64,000 bases of DNA from a virus, in the IMG/VR virus record IMGVR_UViG_3300050821_003742, positions 1-64,000 of that record; one strand, written 5' to 3'. Of the stretch, positions 35,619 through 41,907 are shown piece by piece. Position 1 is the first letter of the stretch; each line of letters starts with the position of its first letter. The position numbers and the translations under genes were made by a program. Under the pieces are notes generated by a model that was given only the letters and a program-made list of their open reading frames with translations, was not told the DNA's origin and made no database searches.

Positions 35619-36214
35619 TTCGCGGACCTTTGTTCGATGATTCGCTCGACATAGTCCGCTACGCAGTTGGCCAGCTCTGGTGGGATGATCGCCAGGTGCG
35701 CAGCCTGTTCTTTACGACTATATGGAAGGTTTTTGCGAAGCCGTTTCACCTTATCAGTGCTCATGTGTAGGGCACCTTTTAGAATGCCCCGGTTTACCAG
35801 TGGGGGGGTTGCATTACCCCACAAGTGAAATGGCCAACAGTTTTGTATGGATTCGCCTACGAAAGCCTCTGCTGACCTTACGTTCTCCATCACGTAAAGG
35901 ATGCCTGATGTCTCACACAATTCTCGCGTATAATTAAATAGCTTTATGCCCAGTTCCGGGTACGGCGGATTAGGGTGAAAGTGCTTCATGCCATGCACGC
36001 TGAACTGCTCGCATGGCGAACTAGCGACAATGAAATCAAACCGACAAACTTTGATTATTTTCGCTGTCCATTCAAGAATGTCGTCTTGTACAAACTCACA
36101 ACCGGATGGTGTCTCAGGTGGTTCCACAAGGTCCACGCCAACACACTCCCAACCCCGCGCAGCAAACGCCCTGCTCCAGCCCCAGCGTCCGCAGAATAGG
36201 TCCAGTAGCTTCAA
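35615..36214 (-). CDS. DNA cytosine-5 methyltransferase, compact
   Basis: 199 residues with a TTG start overlapping the upstream stop (TTGA). Motif I LLDLFCGRWGWSRAF, catalytic Cys68 in SSPCEQF (motif IV, PCE rather than PCQ), and motif VI ME110-NV. Full-length C5 enzymes exceed 300 residues with a target-recognition domain; this one is a short phage form, so specificity may be relaxed or partner-dependent. Probably protects phage DNA from restriction. Confidence 0.8.
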   Translation of the reverse strand: MKLLDLFCGRWGWSRAFAARGWECVGVDLVEPPETPSGCEFVQDDILEWTAKIIKVCRFDFIVASSPCEQFSVHGMKHFHPNPPYPELGIKLFNYTRELCETSGILYVMENVRSAEAFVGESIQNCWPFHLWGNATPPLVNRGILKGALHMSTDKVKRLRKNLPYSRKEQAAHLAIIPPELANCVADYVERIIEQRSAK

Positions 36215-36468
36215 AACTCTACCCTCTCAACCTCAATGTGACACCATTTCTCCGCAGGCTTCTTTCTTCCCCTATTCCACTCAATGCAATTATCGTGTGC
36301 GTATATTTTACGATCTATCTTATTTCTGTCATCTCCCCACATGGATAGAATATCCGGAGGAGGAAACGGCTTAGGCTGATGAAATAGCTTGTATGTTTGC
36401 CATCCCAACTCCATGCAGACAAAGAATAGAATGGCAAACAGTGTGATTAGTATGCAGTTCTTAATCAC
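36211..36468 (-). CDS. Single-pass membrane protein
   Basis: Start GTG 36468, which overlaps the upstream TGA (GTGA) and has AGGAG 8 bases before; upstream ATG codons in frame lack a site. It gives 85 residues: one helix (CILITLFAILFFVCMELGW) and a polar, Lys-rich domain. Unknown function. Confidence 0.6.
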   Translation of the reverse strand: MIKNCILITLFAILFFVCMELGWQTYKLFHQPKPFPPPDILSMWGDDRNKIDRKIYAHDNCIEWNRGRKKPAEKWCHIEVERVEF

Positions 36469-36671
36469 CGGAAGATCTCCTGCATTTCCCACGGATGATG
36501 ACATGTACAAGTACAATTAATCTTATAGCATTGGCAATGTGCTCCCTTGGCACACAGTCCACCAAGGCTGGGCTTATGTTTCCGCAGCTTTCTAAGGTCA
36601 CCAGGATCAAATTTACCGCGAGAGATCTCTCCCAGGTCTGCATTCCCCGTTATTTTGGTCCATCTAATCAC
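36465..36671 (-). CDS. 68-residue Cys/His-rich protein (CxCxCH type)
   Basis: GTG 36671 overlaps the stop of the upstream 57-residue gene, with AAGG upstream; the frame extends to 36740, but that would bury the neighbour. The basic first half (LRKLRKHKPSLGG) is followed by CAKGAHCQCYKINCTCTCHH, matching the motif at 30642-30782. Likely zinc-binding, perhaps DNA- or protein-binding. Confidence 0.6.
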   Translation of the reverse strand: MIRWTKITGNADLGEISRGKFDPGDLRKLRKHKPSLGGLCAKGAHCQCYKINCTCTCHHPWEMQEIFR

Positions 36672-36837
36672 CGGCGACCTTCTTTGCACGAGCTTCGTAC
36701 CACTTGCGGCGTATTGCCAGGTATTGTTTCTGTACCTCAAGGCTCTCCCGGGCTATCTTTAGCATGGCGTTATCGTCCAAACAGATCTTGAGAATTGCCG
36801 TAGTTTCCACTATCAACAGGATGTCTTGCCACGTCAT
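36664..36837 (-). CDS. 57-residue helical protein, first gene of the minus operon
   Basis: ATG 36837 to TAG at 36664. One long amphipathic helix (MLKIARESLEVQKQYLAIRR) and a basic tail. First gene behind the divergent promoter; an ATATGAC half-site overlaps its start codon in inverse orientation. Too short for common gene finders but clean in frame and overlapping its successor. Confidence 0.6.
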   Translation of the reverse strand: MTWQDILLIVETTAILKICLDDNAMLKIARESLEVQKQYLAIRRKWYEARAKKVAGD

Positions 36838-36856
36838 ATGATTCCGTTAAATGCAT

Positions 36857-36902
36857 CAAATGTGACATTTGAATCCCTATATGACATCACATATGACATC
36901 AC
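36857..36902. promoter_or_regulatory. Operator cluster in divergent region
   Basis: A perfect 7-bp dyad CAAATGT-G-ACATTTG (36857-36871) is followed by a tandem perfect 12-mer ATATGACATCAC at 36879-36890 and 36891-36902. TGACAT recurs three times, and an inverted ATATGAC sits at 36833-36839. Such clustered sites are typical repressor operators; the binding protein is unknown, with the HTH protein at 41713 a candidate. Confidence 0.65.
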
Positions 36903-36928
36903 CTTCCGCTCTCCAGCTAAGATTGATT

Positions 36929-36956
36929 ATGATAACAGATATTCCCTTGAAGTCAA
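36929..36956 (-). promoter_or_regulatory. Minus-strand promoter of the early operon
   Basis: TTGACT (36956-36951), 16-base spacer, TATCAT (36934-36929), the same -10 as the leaderless promoter at 35322. It would give a leader of about 85 bases containing the operator cluster. Confidence 0.6.
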
Positions 36957-36976
36957 GAGGAATCTATGCATAATAG
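36947..36976 (+). promoter_or_regulatory. Plus-strand promoter overlapping the minus promoter
   Basis: TTGAAG (36947-36952), 18-base spacer, TAATAG (36971-36976). Its -35 box overlaps the minus-strand -35 by two bases, so simultaneous occupancy is unlikely. The 90-base leader before the ATPase gene contains GGGCGC/GCGCCC and GTCC/GGAC inverted repeats. Confidence 0.4.
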
Positions 36977-37067
36977 ATGAGTCCGCTGATCCCGGACCTG
37001 GATTGCCGAGCGCAAAACAGAATCGCTGGGCGGGGCGCTTTCCTCATAGGGCGCCCTGGCTCAGACT

Positions 37068-37826
37068 ATGAGGCTCATGTCTGAATATCTGATTGACAGA
37101 ATTCTTCCACGAAATAGAATCCACTTGATAGCAGGAATAAGCAGTGCTGGAAAAACTAGATGGGCGATACCAACGTTGATGATGTTTGGTGTTTCTATGC
37201 CCGTTCTAGGGCTCAAGTCTAATGCTGTACCGTGGGGAATTGTGTGCCGTGATAGACCACTTGCTGATGTCGAAGAAGGCATGGCCAAGATGCGTCTTAA
37301 AATGTCGGATCTTACCATTATTCCGGCGTGCGGAAGCCAGAGCAAGGGATACGGAGACATAATTGCGGAAATAAGAAGACTCAAATTGGAGCTGGTTTTA
37401 TGGGAAGGTTTTGACCTCATGGTCGAGAACATTAACAGCCAAGGCGAAGTGCAACAGTTTTTGAATCAGGCTATTGCTCATTGCGAAGGCGGATTGACCA
37501 TTATTGGCAGCACAGGCGTAGCGAAACTTAAGCCACATGAGATGTATCAGAATCCTAGGCAGTTAGTTGCTGGCAGTTCAGTGTGGGAACGTATGACTAG
37601 TACCGATTTCATCATCCAGCCAATTGACCCAGCTAATATTGAAGATCCACGTCGCATTCTCTATGTATCCCTGAAGAATGATCCTAGCTTTGCTGTTGGT
37701 GGTAAGTTCGATCACAATGGAGTACTAGTATTTGATGATTATGAGCATAGAGAACGAGGCGCCGAACTTGCCAAGGCGAAAGGCAATGAGCGCATAGAAG
37801 TATGGGAACGACTCTTTAAGTACTAG
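37068..37826 (+). CDS. RecA-fold ATPase (RepA/replicative-helicase-like)
   Basis: 252 residues. Walker A GISSAGKT (residues 23-30) and a Walker B-like strand LELVLWEGFDLM place it with RepA/DnaB-type AAA_25 ATPases. An alternative start at 37077 is possible. No primase or DnaB N-terminal domain, so it may be a RepA-type loader or helicase for replication. First plus-strand gene of the divergent pair, hence probably early. Confidence 0.7.
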   Translation: MRLMSEYLIDRILPRNRIHLIAGISSAGKTRWAIPTLMMFGVSMPVLGLKSNAVPWGIVCRDRPLADVEEGMAKMRLKMSDLTIIPACGSQSKGYGDIIAEIRRLKLELVLWEGFDLMVENINSQGEVQQFLNQAIAHCEGGLTIIGSTGVAKLKPHEMYQNPRQLVAGSSVWERMTSTDFIIQPIDPANIEDPRRILYVSLKNDPSFAVGGKFDHNGVLVFDDYEHRERGAELAKAKGNERIEVWERLFKY

Positions 37827-37839
37827 TACATTTACTGTA

Positions 37840-37868
37840 TTGTATAAAACAAAACCTTTAGATATAAT
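37840..37868 (+). promoter_or_regulatory. Promoter of the HNH gene
   Basis: TTGTAT (37840-37845), 17-base spacer, TATAAT (37863-37868). Preceded by TTTACTGTAT (37831-37840), which matches half of the palindrome at 40990-41007. Confidence 0.65.
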
Positions 37869-37917
37869 GTGCAGAGAGACAACCTAACTCTTTCTTTCTT
37901 AGGTGTGCTCTCTGCAC
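37869..37917 (+). repeat. Long imperfect hairpin at the promoter/leader
   Basis: GTGCAGAGAG (37869-37878) pairs with CTCTCTGCAC (37908-37917); after a 3-base mismatch ACCTAA pairs with TTAGGT, leaving an 11-base pyrimidine loop. It starts directly behind the -10 box, so the left arm straddles the expected transcription start. Could be an operator, or a leader hairpin that blocks or stabilises the message. Confidence 0.7.
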
Positions 37918-37938
37918 ATGAGAAACAAAGGATTAATT

Positions 37939-38274
37939 ATGATGACTTATAAACAGCACTGTTATACGGCGCGATTCCGCAAGGTGATTAATAAACTTAC
38001 CGAGGCAGAACATGCGGCGCTTTTATCTGGGCCATGTTTTTACTGTGGTGGTAAAGCTGGTGGTATAGATCGGAAAGATCCCAGTATGGGATATGCATTG
38101 GACAATTGTGTTTCTGCTTGCAAGCGTTGCAATGCAAGAAAGCAGGTATACGAACCATTGGGATTTGAGGCAGCTATGGATAAGGCAAAGGAATTGGCAT
38201 ATAAAAACGCCATTCCCCCTCCTTCTCAGAGAGAATGGCGTAAGTTTGGTCCCTGGTACAAACCAGTTGATTAG
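37939..38274 (+). CDS. HNH endonuclease
   Basis: 111 residues from ATG 37939 (AAAGGA upstream); the frame opens earlier at 37903, inside the hairpin. Zinc pairs C33-x2-C36 and C61-x2-C64 bracket GGIDRKDP (HNH motif with D44) and N56/N65 in the metal-binding helix (CKRCNARKQ). Free-standing phage HNH of this kind may be homing nucleases or nicking factors for packaging. Its stop abuts the converging gene at 38275 with no spacer. Confidence 0.8.
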   Translation: MMTYKQHCYTARFRKVINKLTEAEHAALLSGPCFYCGGKAGGIDRKDPSMGYALDNCVSACKRCNARKQVYEPLGFEAAMDKAKELAYKNAIPPPSQREWRKFGPWYKPVD

Positions 38275-39120
38275 CTACCATGCTCCGTTCTTCTTGGAAT
38301 ACGCAATCCCGGCTGTATTACTAGCTATCATCCCGATGAACGGTATACGCTCTAGTCGATGATGCCCATGACGGTGTAGCTGATAGCTTAGATACGTCAT
38401 ACCTAACCCCATAGCTATACCTACGCCTACCAGTGAGCCACAAGACTTCATTGGCATCCATACCTCTCTACCACCGTTAGCTATGCTATGGCAGGTCTGG
38501 GCCAGGTCGAATGAGCCTACCGACACCATGAGTGTGGCCAATCTCTTGTTCTGACGGTCCCAGTATAGCTGCACGATAGGCTCTGGGTTACCGTAGGGTG
38601 CTATTACAGCGACTTTAGGCTCTGGAACGACTGGAAGTGCCTGCGCGGTGTTATCTGCGCTCATAACGGCCCTCTGTGCGTCCCGCAGGGTCTCTGCGCA
38701 TGCTCCTACCATCTTTCCCGGGCCTGCATCTTTAGGCTGGGCATCGATACACCACTGATTCTCTGATTTGTCCCAGGTGAGCTGGGCCCAGACGAATTGC
38801 GATTCAAACGCTGGCAGTCTTGGGCTAACCTCCTGACCATGTACCGCTGAGGCCAGTAAGAACAGCATTATGGAAAGTATGATTATTGCGATACATATGA
38901 GAGAACTACCAACGGTTAAAAGGATCTCTCTTTGGTTTTCTACGCTACTCTGTGCCCTTTGTAGTTGATACCACTTGACTTGCACCTGTTGTGCGTTCAT
39001 TAGCTTATTGCGTCGATCTATGGCGTTGGGTTCCCATTCCCAGGCATATGCTTGGCGCTGTCCGAGGTCCTCGTCCCACGCTCCCACTGCATTGTCTTCC
39101 CGGTCTGATTCGTCTCTCAC
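38275..39120 (-). CDS. Membrane protein with large extracytoplasmic domain
   Basis: 281 residues from GTG 39120, which overlaps the upstream TGA (GTGA) and has GGAGG before it; 39132 is the longer alternative. A cytoplasmic helical segment is followed by a transmembrane helix (SLICIAIIILSIMLFLLASA, about residues 75-95). Then come a 130-residue domain with WDKSENQWCIDAQP and LRDAQRAVMSA, and a second hydrophobic segment (LVGVGIAMGLGMTYLSY). No family recognised. Possibly superinfection exclusion or lysis control. Confidence 0.6.
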   Translation of the reverse strand: MRDESDREDNAVGAWDEDLGQRQAYAWEWEPNAIDRRNKLMNAQQVQVKWYQLQRAQSSVENQREILLTVGSSLICIAIIILSIMLFLLASAVHGQEVSPRLPAFESQFVWAQLTWDKSENQWCIDAQPKDAGPGKMVGACAETLRDAQRAVMSADNTAQALPVVPEPKVAVIAPYGNPEPIVQLYWDRQNKRLATLMVSVGSFDLAQTCHSIANGGREVWMPMKSCGSLVGVGIAMGLGMTYLSYQLHRHGHHRLERIPFIGMIASNTAGIAYSKKNGAW

Positions 39121-39287
39121 GGTTTCCTCCACTTATCTTGTTTGTTCTTAAGTATTTCCGCATCATGCAACCAACACTGAAAGCACAGCTGATTCATTTC
39201 TGCTTGGATCTTATCGTGCTCCTCCTGCAGTCTACGCCGGCGTTCTTCGTTCCTAATCTCTTGGGTAATGCGAGCCAGCCATCCCAT
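39117..39287 (-). CDS. 56-residue coiled-coil protein
   Basis: The ATG overlaps the upstream stop (TAATG) and the TGA overlaps the next GTG. Arg/Glu-rich helix (RNEERRRRLQEEHDKIQAEM), then CFQCW and a basic end. Possible weak zinc site. Unknown function. Confidence 0.65.
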   Translation of the reverse strand: MGWLARITQEIRNEERRRRLQEEHDKIQAEMNQLCFQCWLHDAEILKNKQDKWRKP

Positions 39288-39490
39288 TAGTCACCATCCT
39301 TGGGCAGTAGTTCCACGTCCAGTTCATCCCTAAACCATCTCCGCGCATCTTCCTTCGTTTTGAACGGCCCTGTGCGCAAGGATACTGAACCTTTCCCCTC
39401 TACCACGTACCATAGACCTCCATCAGCAGGTCCGTACAGGTGCTCCCAGGTGTATTCCGTTCTCTGTTCCAACATATGTTTCCAGGTCAC
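39287..39490 (-). CDS. Hypothetical protein, 67 residues
   Basis: GTG 39490 overlaps the upstream TGA (GTGA) with AGAGGGG upstream; GTG 39499 is an alternative. Compact alpha/beta (GGLWYVVEGKGSVSLRTGPF, then TKEDARRWFRDEL), as in small SPOR- or dsRBD-like folds. No firm family. Confidence 0.65.
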   Translation of the reverse strand: MTWKHMLEQRTEYTWEHLYGPADGGLWYVVEGKGSVSLRTGPFKTKEDARRWFRDELDVELLPKDGD

Positions 39491-39675
39491 GATATCCACC
39501 CCTCTTCCTCGCTGAGATACGCGAAGTCTCTACACGCTCGCCTAAACTCCATCGTTGTTTCTACTCCATCGTTCAATGCCAAGAGATCTTCCGCATCTAT
39601 TCGTTGCATAGCTTCAACGATTGCAGCCGTAGCTACTTCTTCCTGCGTGCTTACACATTCGCGTTGTGGTTTCAT
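39487..39675 (-). CDS. Hypothetical protein, 62 residues
   Basis: ATG 39675 with GGAGG 8 bases upstream. Helical and acidic (AAIVEAMQRIDAEDLLALND, then FRRACRDFAY). Overlaps both neighbours by four bases. Confidence 0.7.
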   Translation of the reverse strand: MKPQRECVSTQEEVATAAIVEAMQRIDAEDLLALNDGVETTMEFRRACRDFAYLSEEEGWIS

Positions 39676-39866
39676 CGCGCACCTCCGTTAGGACCGCATT
39701 TGCCGGCAATGTAGTTAATCCATCTCTCGCGGTTGAAGCGTGGATTTGTGCTAGCGCAAAAATTGGCCAGCATCTCGATTTGACTGGGAAGCAATTGCAT
39801 TAACCCAGCTCTATCATTGTGAGTCCTAATTGCATCTGCTAACGCAATAAAGTGTTTCTTGCTCAT
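39672..39866 (-). CDS. Conserved phage protein, 64 residues
   Basis: Starts MSKKHFIALADAIRTHN and ends NFNRERW-like (PRFNRERWINYIAGKCGPNG). This pattern recurs in many phages of Proteobacteria and others, always as a small protein of unknown function. Ribosome site GCTGGAGGGCG. Confidence 0.8.
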   Translation of the reverse strand: MSKKHFIALADAIRTHNDRAGLMQLLPSQIEMLANFCASTNPRFNRERWINYIAGKCGPNGGAR

Positions 39867-39926
39867 ATTGGCGCCCTCCAGCGCTATTAAATGCTTAGAA
39901 TTGTCCGAATACTATTACATACAGCA
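39867..39926 (-). repeat. Duplicated leader segment (partner 40236-40300)
   Basis: On the minus strand both carry GTGCTGTATGTA, then GTATT, a stop-codon-bearing AT-rich stretch, and (G/C)GCTGGAGGGC before the ATG, at equal spacing. In the partner the same bases encode the end of a membrane peptide; here the frame is broken, so this is a decayed copy. Confidence 0.6.
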
Positions 39927-40235
39927 CTATGACTGAATCATCCCATACGCTACCGGAGTCTTTTTATCTGCACGACGGTATATTGCATACAGCTTATCTG
40001 GCTGATCCACGATTGCTAACAATCGTTCTATTTCCATCTCTACGGCCATACGAAAGATTGTAAATGAATCGGATGTCGGGACAAGCCCATTGCGTATCCA
40101 CTCTTTGTGCGATTGTCCAAGAACGCGCTCTAATGCTGCAAGTGCTTTCCAGGCTTTCGCTACGTCCTCCTTGTACTTCGATTCAGCTCCGCGAACCTTT
40201 ACTGGCAATGCTTTATTGCAATGTGGACAATTCAT
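39927..40235 (-). CDS. CPxC-headed helical protein, 102 residues
   Basis: Begins MNCPHCNKALPVKV, a half zinc ribbon, then a helical domain (KAWKALAALERVLGQSHKEW, EIERLLAIV). The ribosome site is GCTGGAGGGC. Function unknown; perhaps a DNA-associated early protein. Confidence 0.7.
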   Translation of the reverse strand: MNCPHCNKALPVKVRGAESKYKEDVAKAWKALAALERVLGQSHKEWIRNGLVPTSDSFTIFRMAVEMEIERLLAIVDQPDKLYAIYRRADKKTPVAYGMIQS

Positions 40236-40261
40236 ATTTTGTGCCCTCCAGCACGATTTGT

Positions 40262-40378
40262 TTATTGACCTACGTGAAATACTACATACAGCACATACAG
40301 AACCAATGCTATACCGATTAGACCTCCTGCGACCGCAAATAGCTTATCCGTAGAATGACCGTCTCTACCTTCGCTCAT
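40262..40378 (-). CDS. 38-residue membrane peptide
   Basis: The ATG overlaps the upstream stop (ATGA). Polar N-terminus (SEGRDGHSTDK) and one clear hydrophobic helix (AVAGGLIGIALVLYVLYVVF). Fourth single-helix mini-protein in the early regions. Confidence 0.6.
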   Translation of the reverse strand: MSEGRDGHSTDKLFAVAGGLIGIALVLYVLYVVFHVGQ

Positions 40379-40578
40379 ACGTTCTCCATGGCAATGATTT
40401 GCTCTTCTGTTGGATGTACATCTGTGAGTGCAACGAAGAGTTCTCGGATGGCTTTGTGCTCTCTGGCTTGTAGCACCTTGGTTACGCGGCCGCTCCCCGT
40501 GTTGATTGCCTTCACAATATCAACCTCAGTCGAGATGAGATCGTTAATGAGATCAATTGCTTTTCCCCCTGGAATCAT
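40375..40578 (-). CDS. Hypothetical protein, 67 residues
   Basis: ATG 40578 follows the upstream stop by one base and has AGGGGAAG before it; ATG 40596 lies inside the neighbour. Helical (AIDLINDLISTEVDIVKAIN). Unknown role. Confidence 0.65.
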   Translation of the reverse strand: MIPGGKAIDLINDLISTEVDIVKAINTGSGRVTKVLQAREHKAIRELFVALTDVHPTEEQIIAMENV

Positions 40579-40579
40579 G

Positions 40580-40738
40580 TTACTTCCCCTTTCCATGCGT
40601 GCCAGAGATTCGAACGCGATTTAGACCCACGGGCGTTACGGTCACCTTGTCATACTTGCTATAGAGCCGGGCTTGGTACTTTTCGCTCGCCGTATATCCT
40701 TTCGTGGTTCTCAAGTCAAACACTTTTGTTTCGCTCAT
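40580..40738 (-). CDS. Hypothetical beta-rich protein, 52 residues
   Basis: ATG 40738 overlaps the upstream TGA (ATGA). Composition basic: KVFDLRTTKGYTASEKYQAR, then VTVTPVGLNRVRISG, likely a small beta barrel. Not recognised. Confidence 0.6.
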   Translation of the reverse strand: MSETKVFDLRTTKGYTASEKYQARLYSKYDKVTVTPVGLNRVRISGTHGKGK

Positions 40739-40911
40739 TTTCCCCTCCCATTCGCAATTCTAATCCTCTCGGCCCTCTCGCGCGCAGCCCTCTGCAGCGC
40801 AAGCTTATCCGTTCTACGGTAGTCGATCAGCTTCTGATTGGTCTCTTCGCTCATGGTACCCTCCACTCTCTTCTTCCAGCTTGCTAACATCAGATGTAGT
40901 TCGTTATTCAT
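40735..40911 (-). CDS. Small basic helical protein, 58 residues
   Basis: Start ATG 40911 (GGAGG upstream); a second in-frame ATG at 40851 has its own GTGGAGGG site and could give a 38-residue form. Basic helix (LALQRAARERAERIRIANG). First gene of this minus-strand block, behind the palindrome at 40990. Confidence 0.6.
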   Translation of the reverse strand: MNNELHLMLASWKKRVEGTMSEETNQKLIDYRRTDKLALQRAARERAERIRIANGRGK

Positions 40912-40989
40912 TGGTCTAGCCTCCACTGAGCTCCATTTCCCTTGTACTGCCTTGATGTACTGAGATTATCATAAGGAATATAGAGCGCA

Positions 40990-41007
40990 ATACAGTGTTT
41001 ACTGTAT
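40990..41007. promoter_or_regulatory. Perfect operator palindrome ATACAGT-GTTT-ACTGTAT
   Basis: 7-bp arms around 4 bases, between the divergent genes starting at 40911 (minus) and about 41052 (plus). The right half TTTACTGTAT recurs upstream of the HNH promoter (37831-37840). It overlaps a possible minus-strand promoter (TTGCGC, 16 bases, TAATCT). Likely repressor site. Confidence 0.65.
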
Positions 41008-41051
41008 ATCATGCAAATAGTTGGAACTCGAATTGCTCTAATTGCAATAGA

Positions 41052-41462
41052 ATGACCACGAATGTTAATATTGTGTTAAATTCTCTAATCTCAGGCAACC
41101 CGAGGCATATTTGGCTGAATCTGCATTGTAGGGCCTCGCGCGAAGAGATCAATGCTAATATAGACTTGCTAATGCCCCATAATCGACTCTACGCTAATCC
41201 TCACCCGTTAGCTCAATTCAGAGGCGTTATCAGCTGGTCGTGCCCACAATGCGAGTCGTTACACAAGACAAGAATAACTCCAGGTACATTCACTCTCGAT
41301 TGCGGTACATGCGAGCGGAAATGGGGTTTTGGGCTGCGCTTCCTAAAACTCTCGCCAGGAATTAATCGACCACCAATGGATGCTACATTCCCTGAGATCG
41401 CAATATATAGGTCCGGAGGACGTGCGAATGCGGTGGATGAGTTATCCGATGAAGAACGTTAA
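41052..41462 (+). CDS. Zinc-ribbon protein, 136 residues
   Basis: ATG 41052 is chosen; the frame extends to a GTG at 40995 inside the palindrome, which would add a CSNC pair. The central ribbon has SWSCPQCESLHK and LDCGTCERKWGF. The C-terminus is acidic. Possible DNA- or RNA-binding regulator. The codon context lacks a strong ribosome site. Confidence 0.55.
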   Translation: MTTNVNIVLNSLISGNPRHIWLNLHCRASREEINANIDLLMPHNRLYANPHPLAQFRGVISWSCPQCESLHKTRITPGTFTLDCGTCERKWGFGLRFLKLSPGINRPPMDATFPEIAIYRSGGRANAVDELSDEER

Positions 41463-41676
41463 CCGATGAATGCACATCCGATGACGCCGGCGAAACTCGG
41501 CCGTAACTAATTCAGTTGCGTACTAACACCTACCACGCCGCTAGTATAGAATCAATACTATATATATAATAGTAATATCATAGATCTCGATTCGTTGTCC
41601 AAGGGGTGGGGGAGGGGGACGGCAAATCGGGAAGCCAGTTCTAGCCGTTCTTTAAAAAAAAATAATAAATTGCATC
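41463..41676. other. Non-coding AT/G-rich stretch before the HTH gene
   Basis: No gene seen. Contents: three CCGATGA copies spaced about 16 bases around the end of the previous gene; an inverted repeat TAGTAT-7-ATACTA (41542-41560); a run of alternating TA; a G-rich tract at 41603-41618 (runs of 4, 5 and 5 G) that could form a quadruplex; and an A-run near 41653. Confidence 0.6.
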
Positions 41677-41705
41677 TTGACTTAGTACGTAAAACTCCGT
41701 ATTAT
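41677..41705 (+). promoter_or_regulatory. Sigma70-type promoter, leaderless type
   Basis: TTGACT (41677-41682), 17-base spacer, TATTAT (41700-41705). The ATG of the HTH gene begins at 41713, where transcription should start, and no ribosome site fits between. Same arrangement as at 35322-35313. Confidence 0.7.
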
Positions 41706-41712
41706 AATTCGA

Positions 41713-41907
41713 ATGAGCGACAAAATCATTATGGACAAGCTCTACGAACTGTACGATGACCTTGGTTCGTGGGCCAACGTTGCTTCAAAAATTGGAATAT
41801 CTCCGCAATATCTCAGCGACGTTGTTACCAAAAGATGCAAGATAAGCAACAAGCTGGCCGAGAAGCTTGGCTTTAGAAAGAATGTGGAATTTGTTGAAAA
41901 ATCATAA
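41713..41907 (+). CDS. Helix-turn-helix regulator (Cro/C1-like), 64 residues
   Basis: HTH core: WANVASKIGISPQYLSDVVT, with the usual A-x3-G-x-S pattern and a following basic segment (KRCKISNKLAEKLGF). Size fits a Cro-type dimeric repressor. Its leaderless promoter and position at the head of the rightward late block make it the main candidate for binding the operators at 36857 and 40990. Confidence 0.8.
   Translation: MSDKIIMDKLYELYDDLGSWANVASKIGISPQYLSDVVTKRCKISNKLAEKLGFRKNVEFVEKS

Noticed and set aside
36971-37010. Hammerhead-ribozyme-like core (GATGAGTCC followed by GGAC)
   Set aside because: The first element and a stem II-like pair are present, but the required GAAA and the flanking stems are missing.
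40596-40640. Apparent tRNA 3' part (GTTCGAATC loop on the minus strand)
   Set aside because: The flanking bases cannot form a T stem, no anticodon arm or acceptor fits, and the bases are explained by the 52-residue coding frame.
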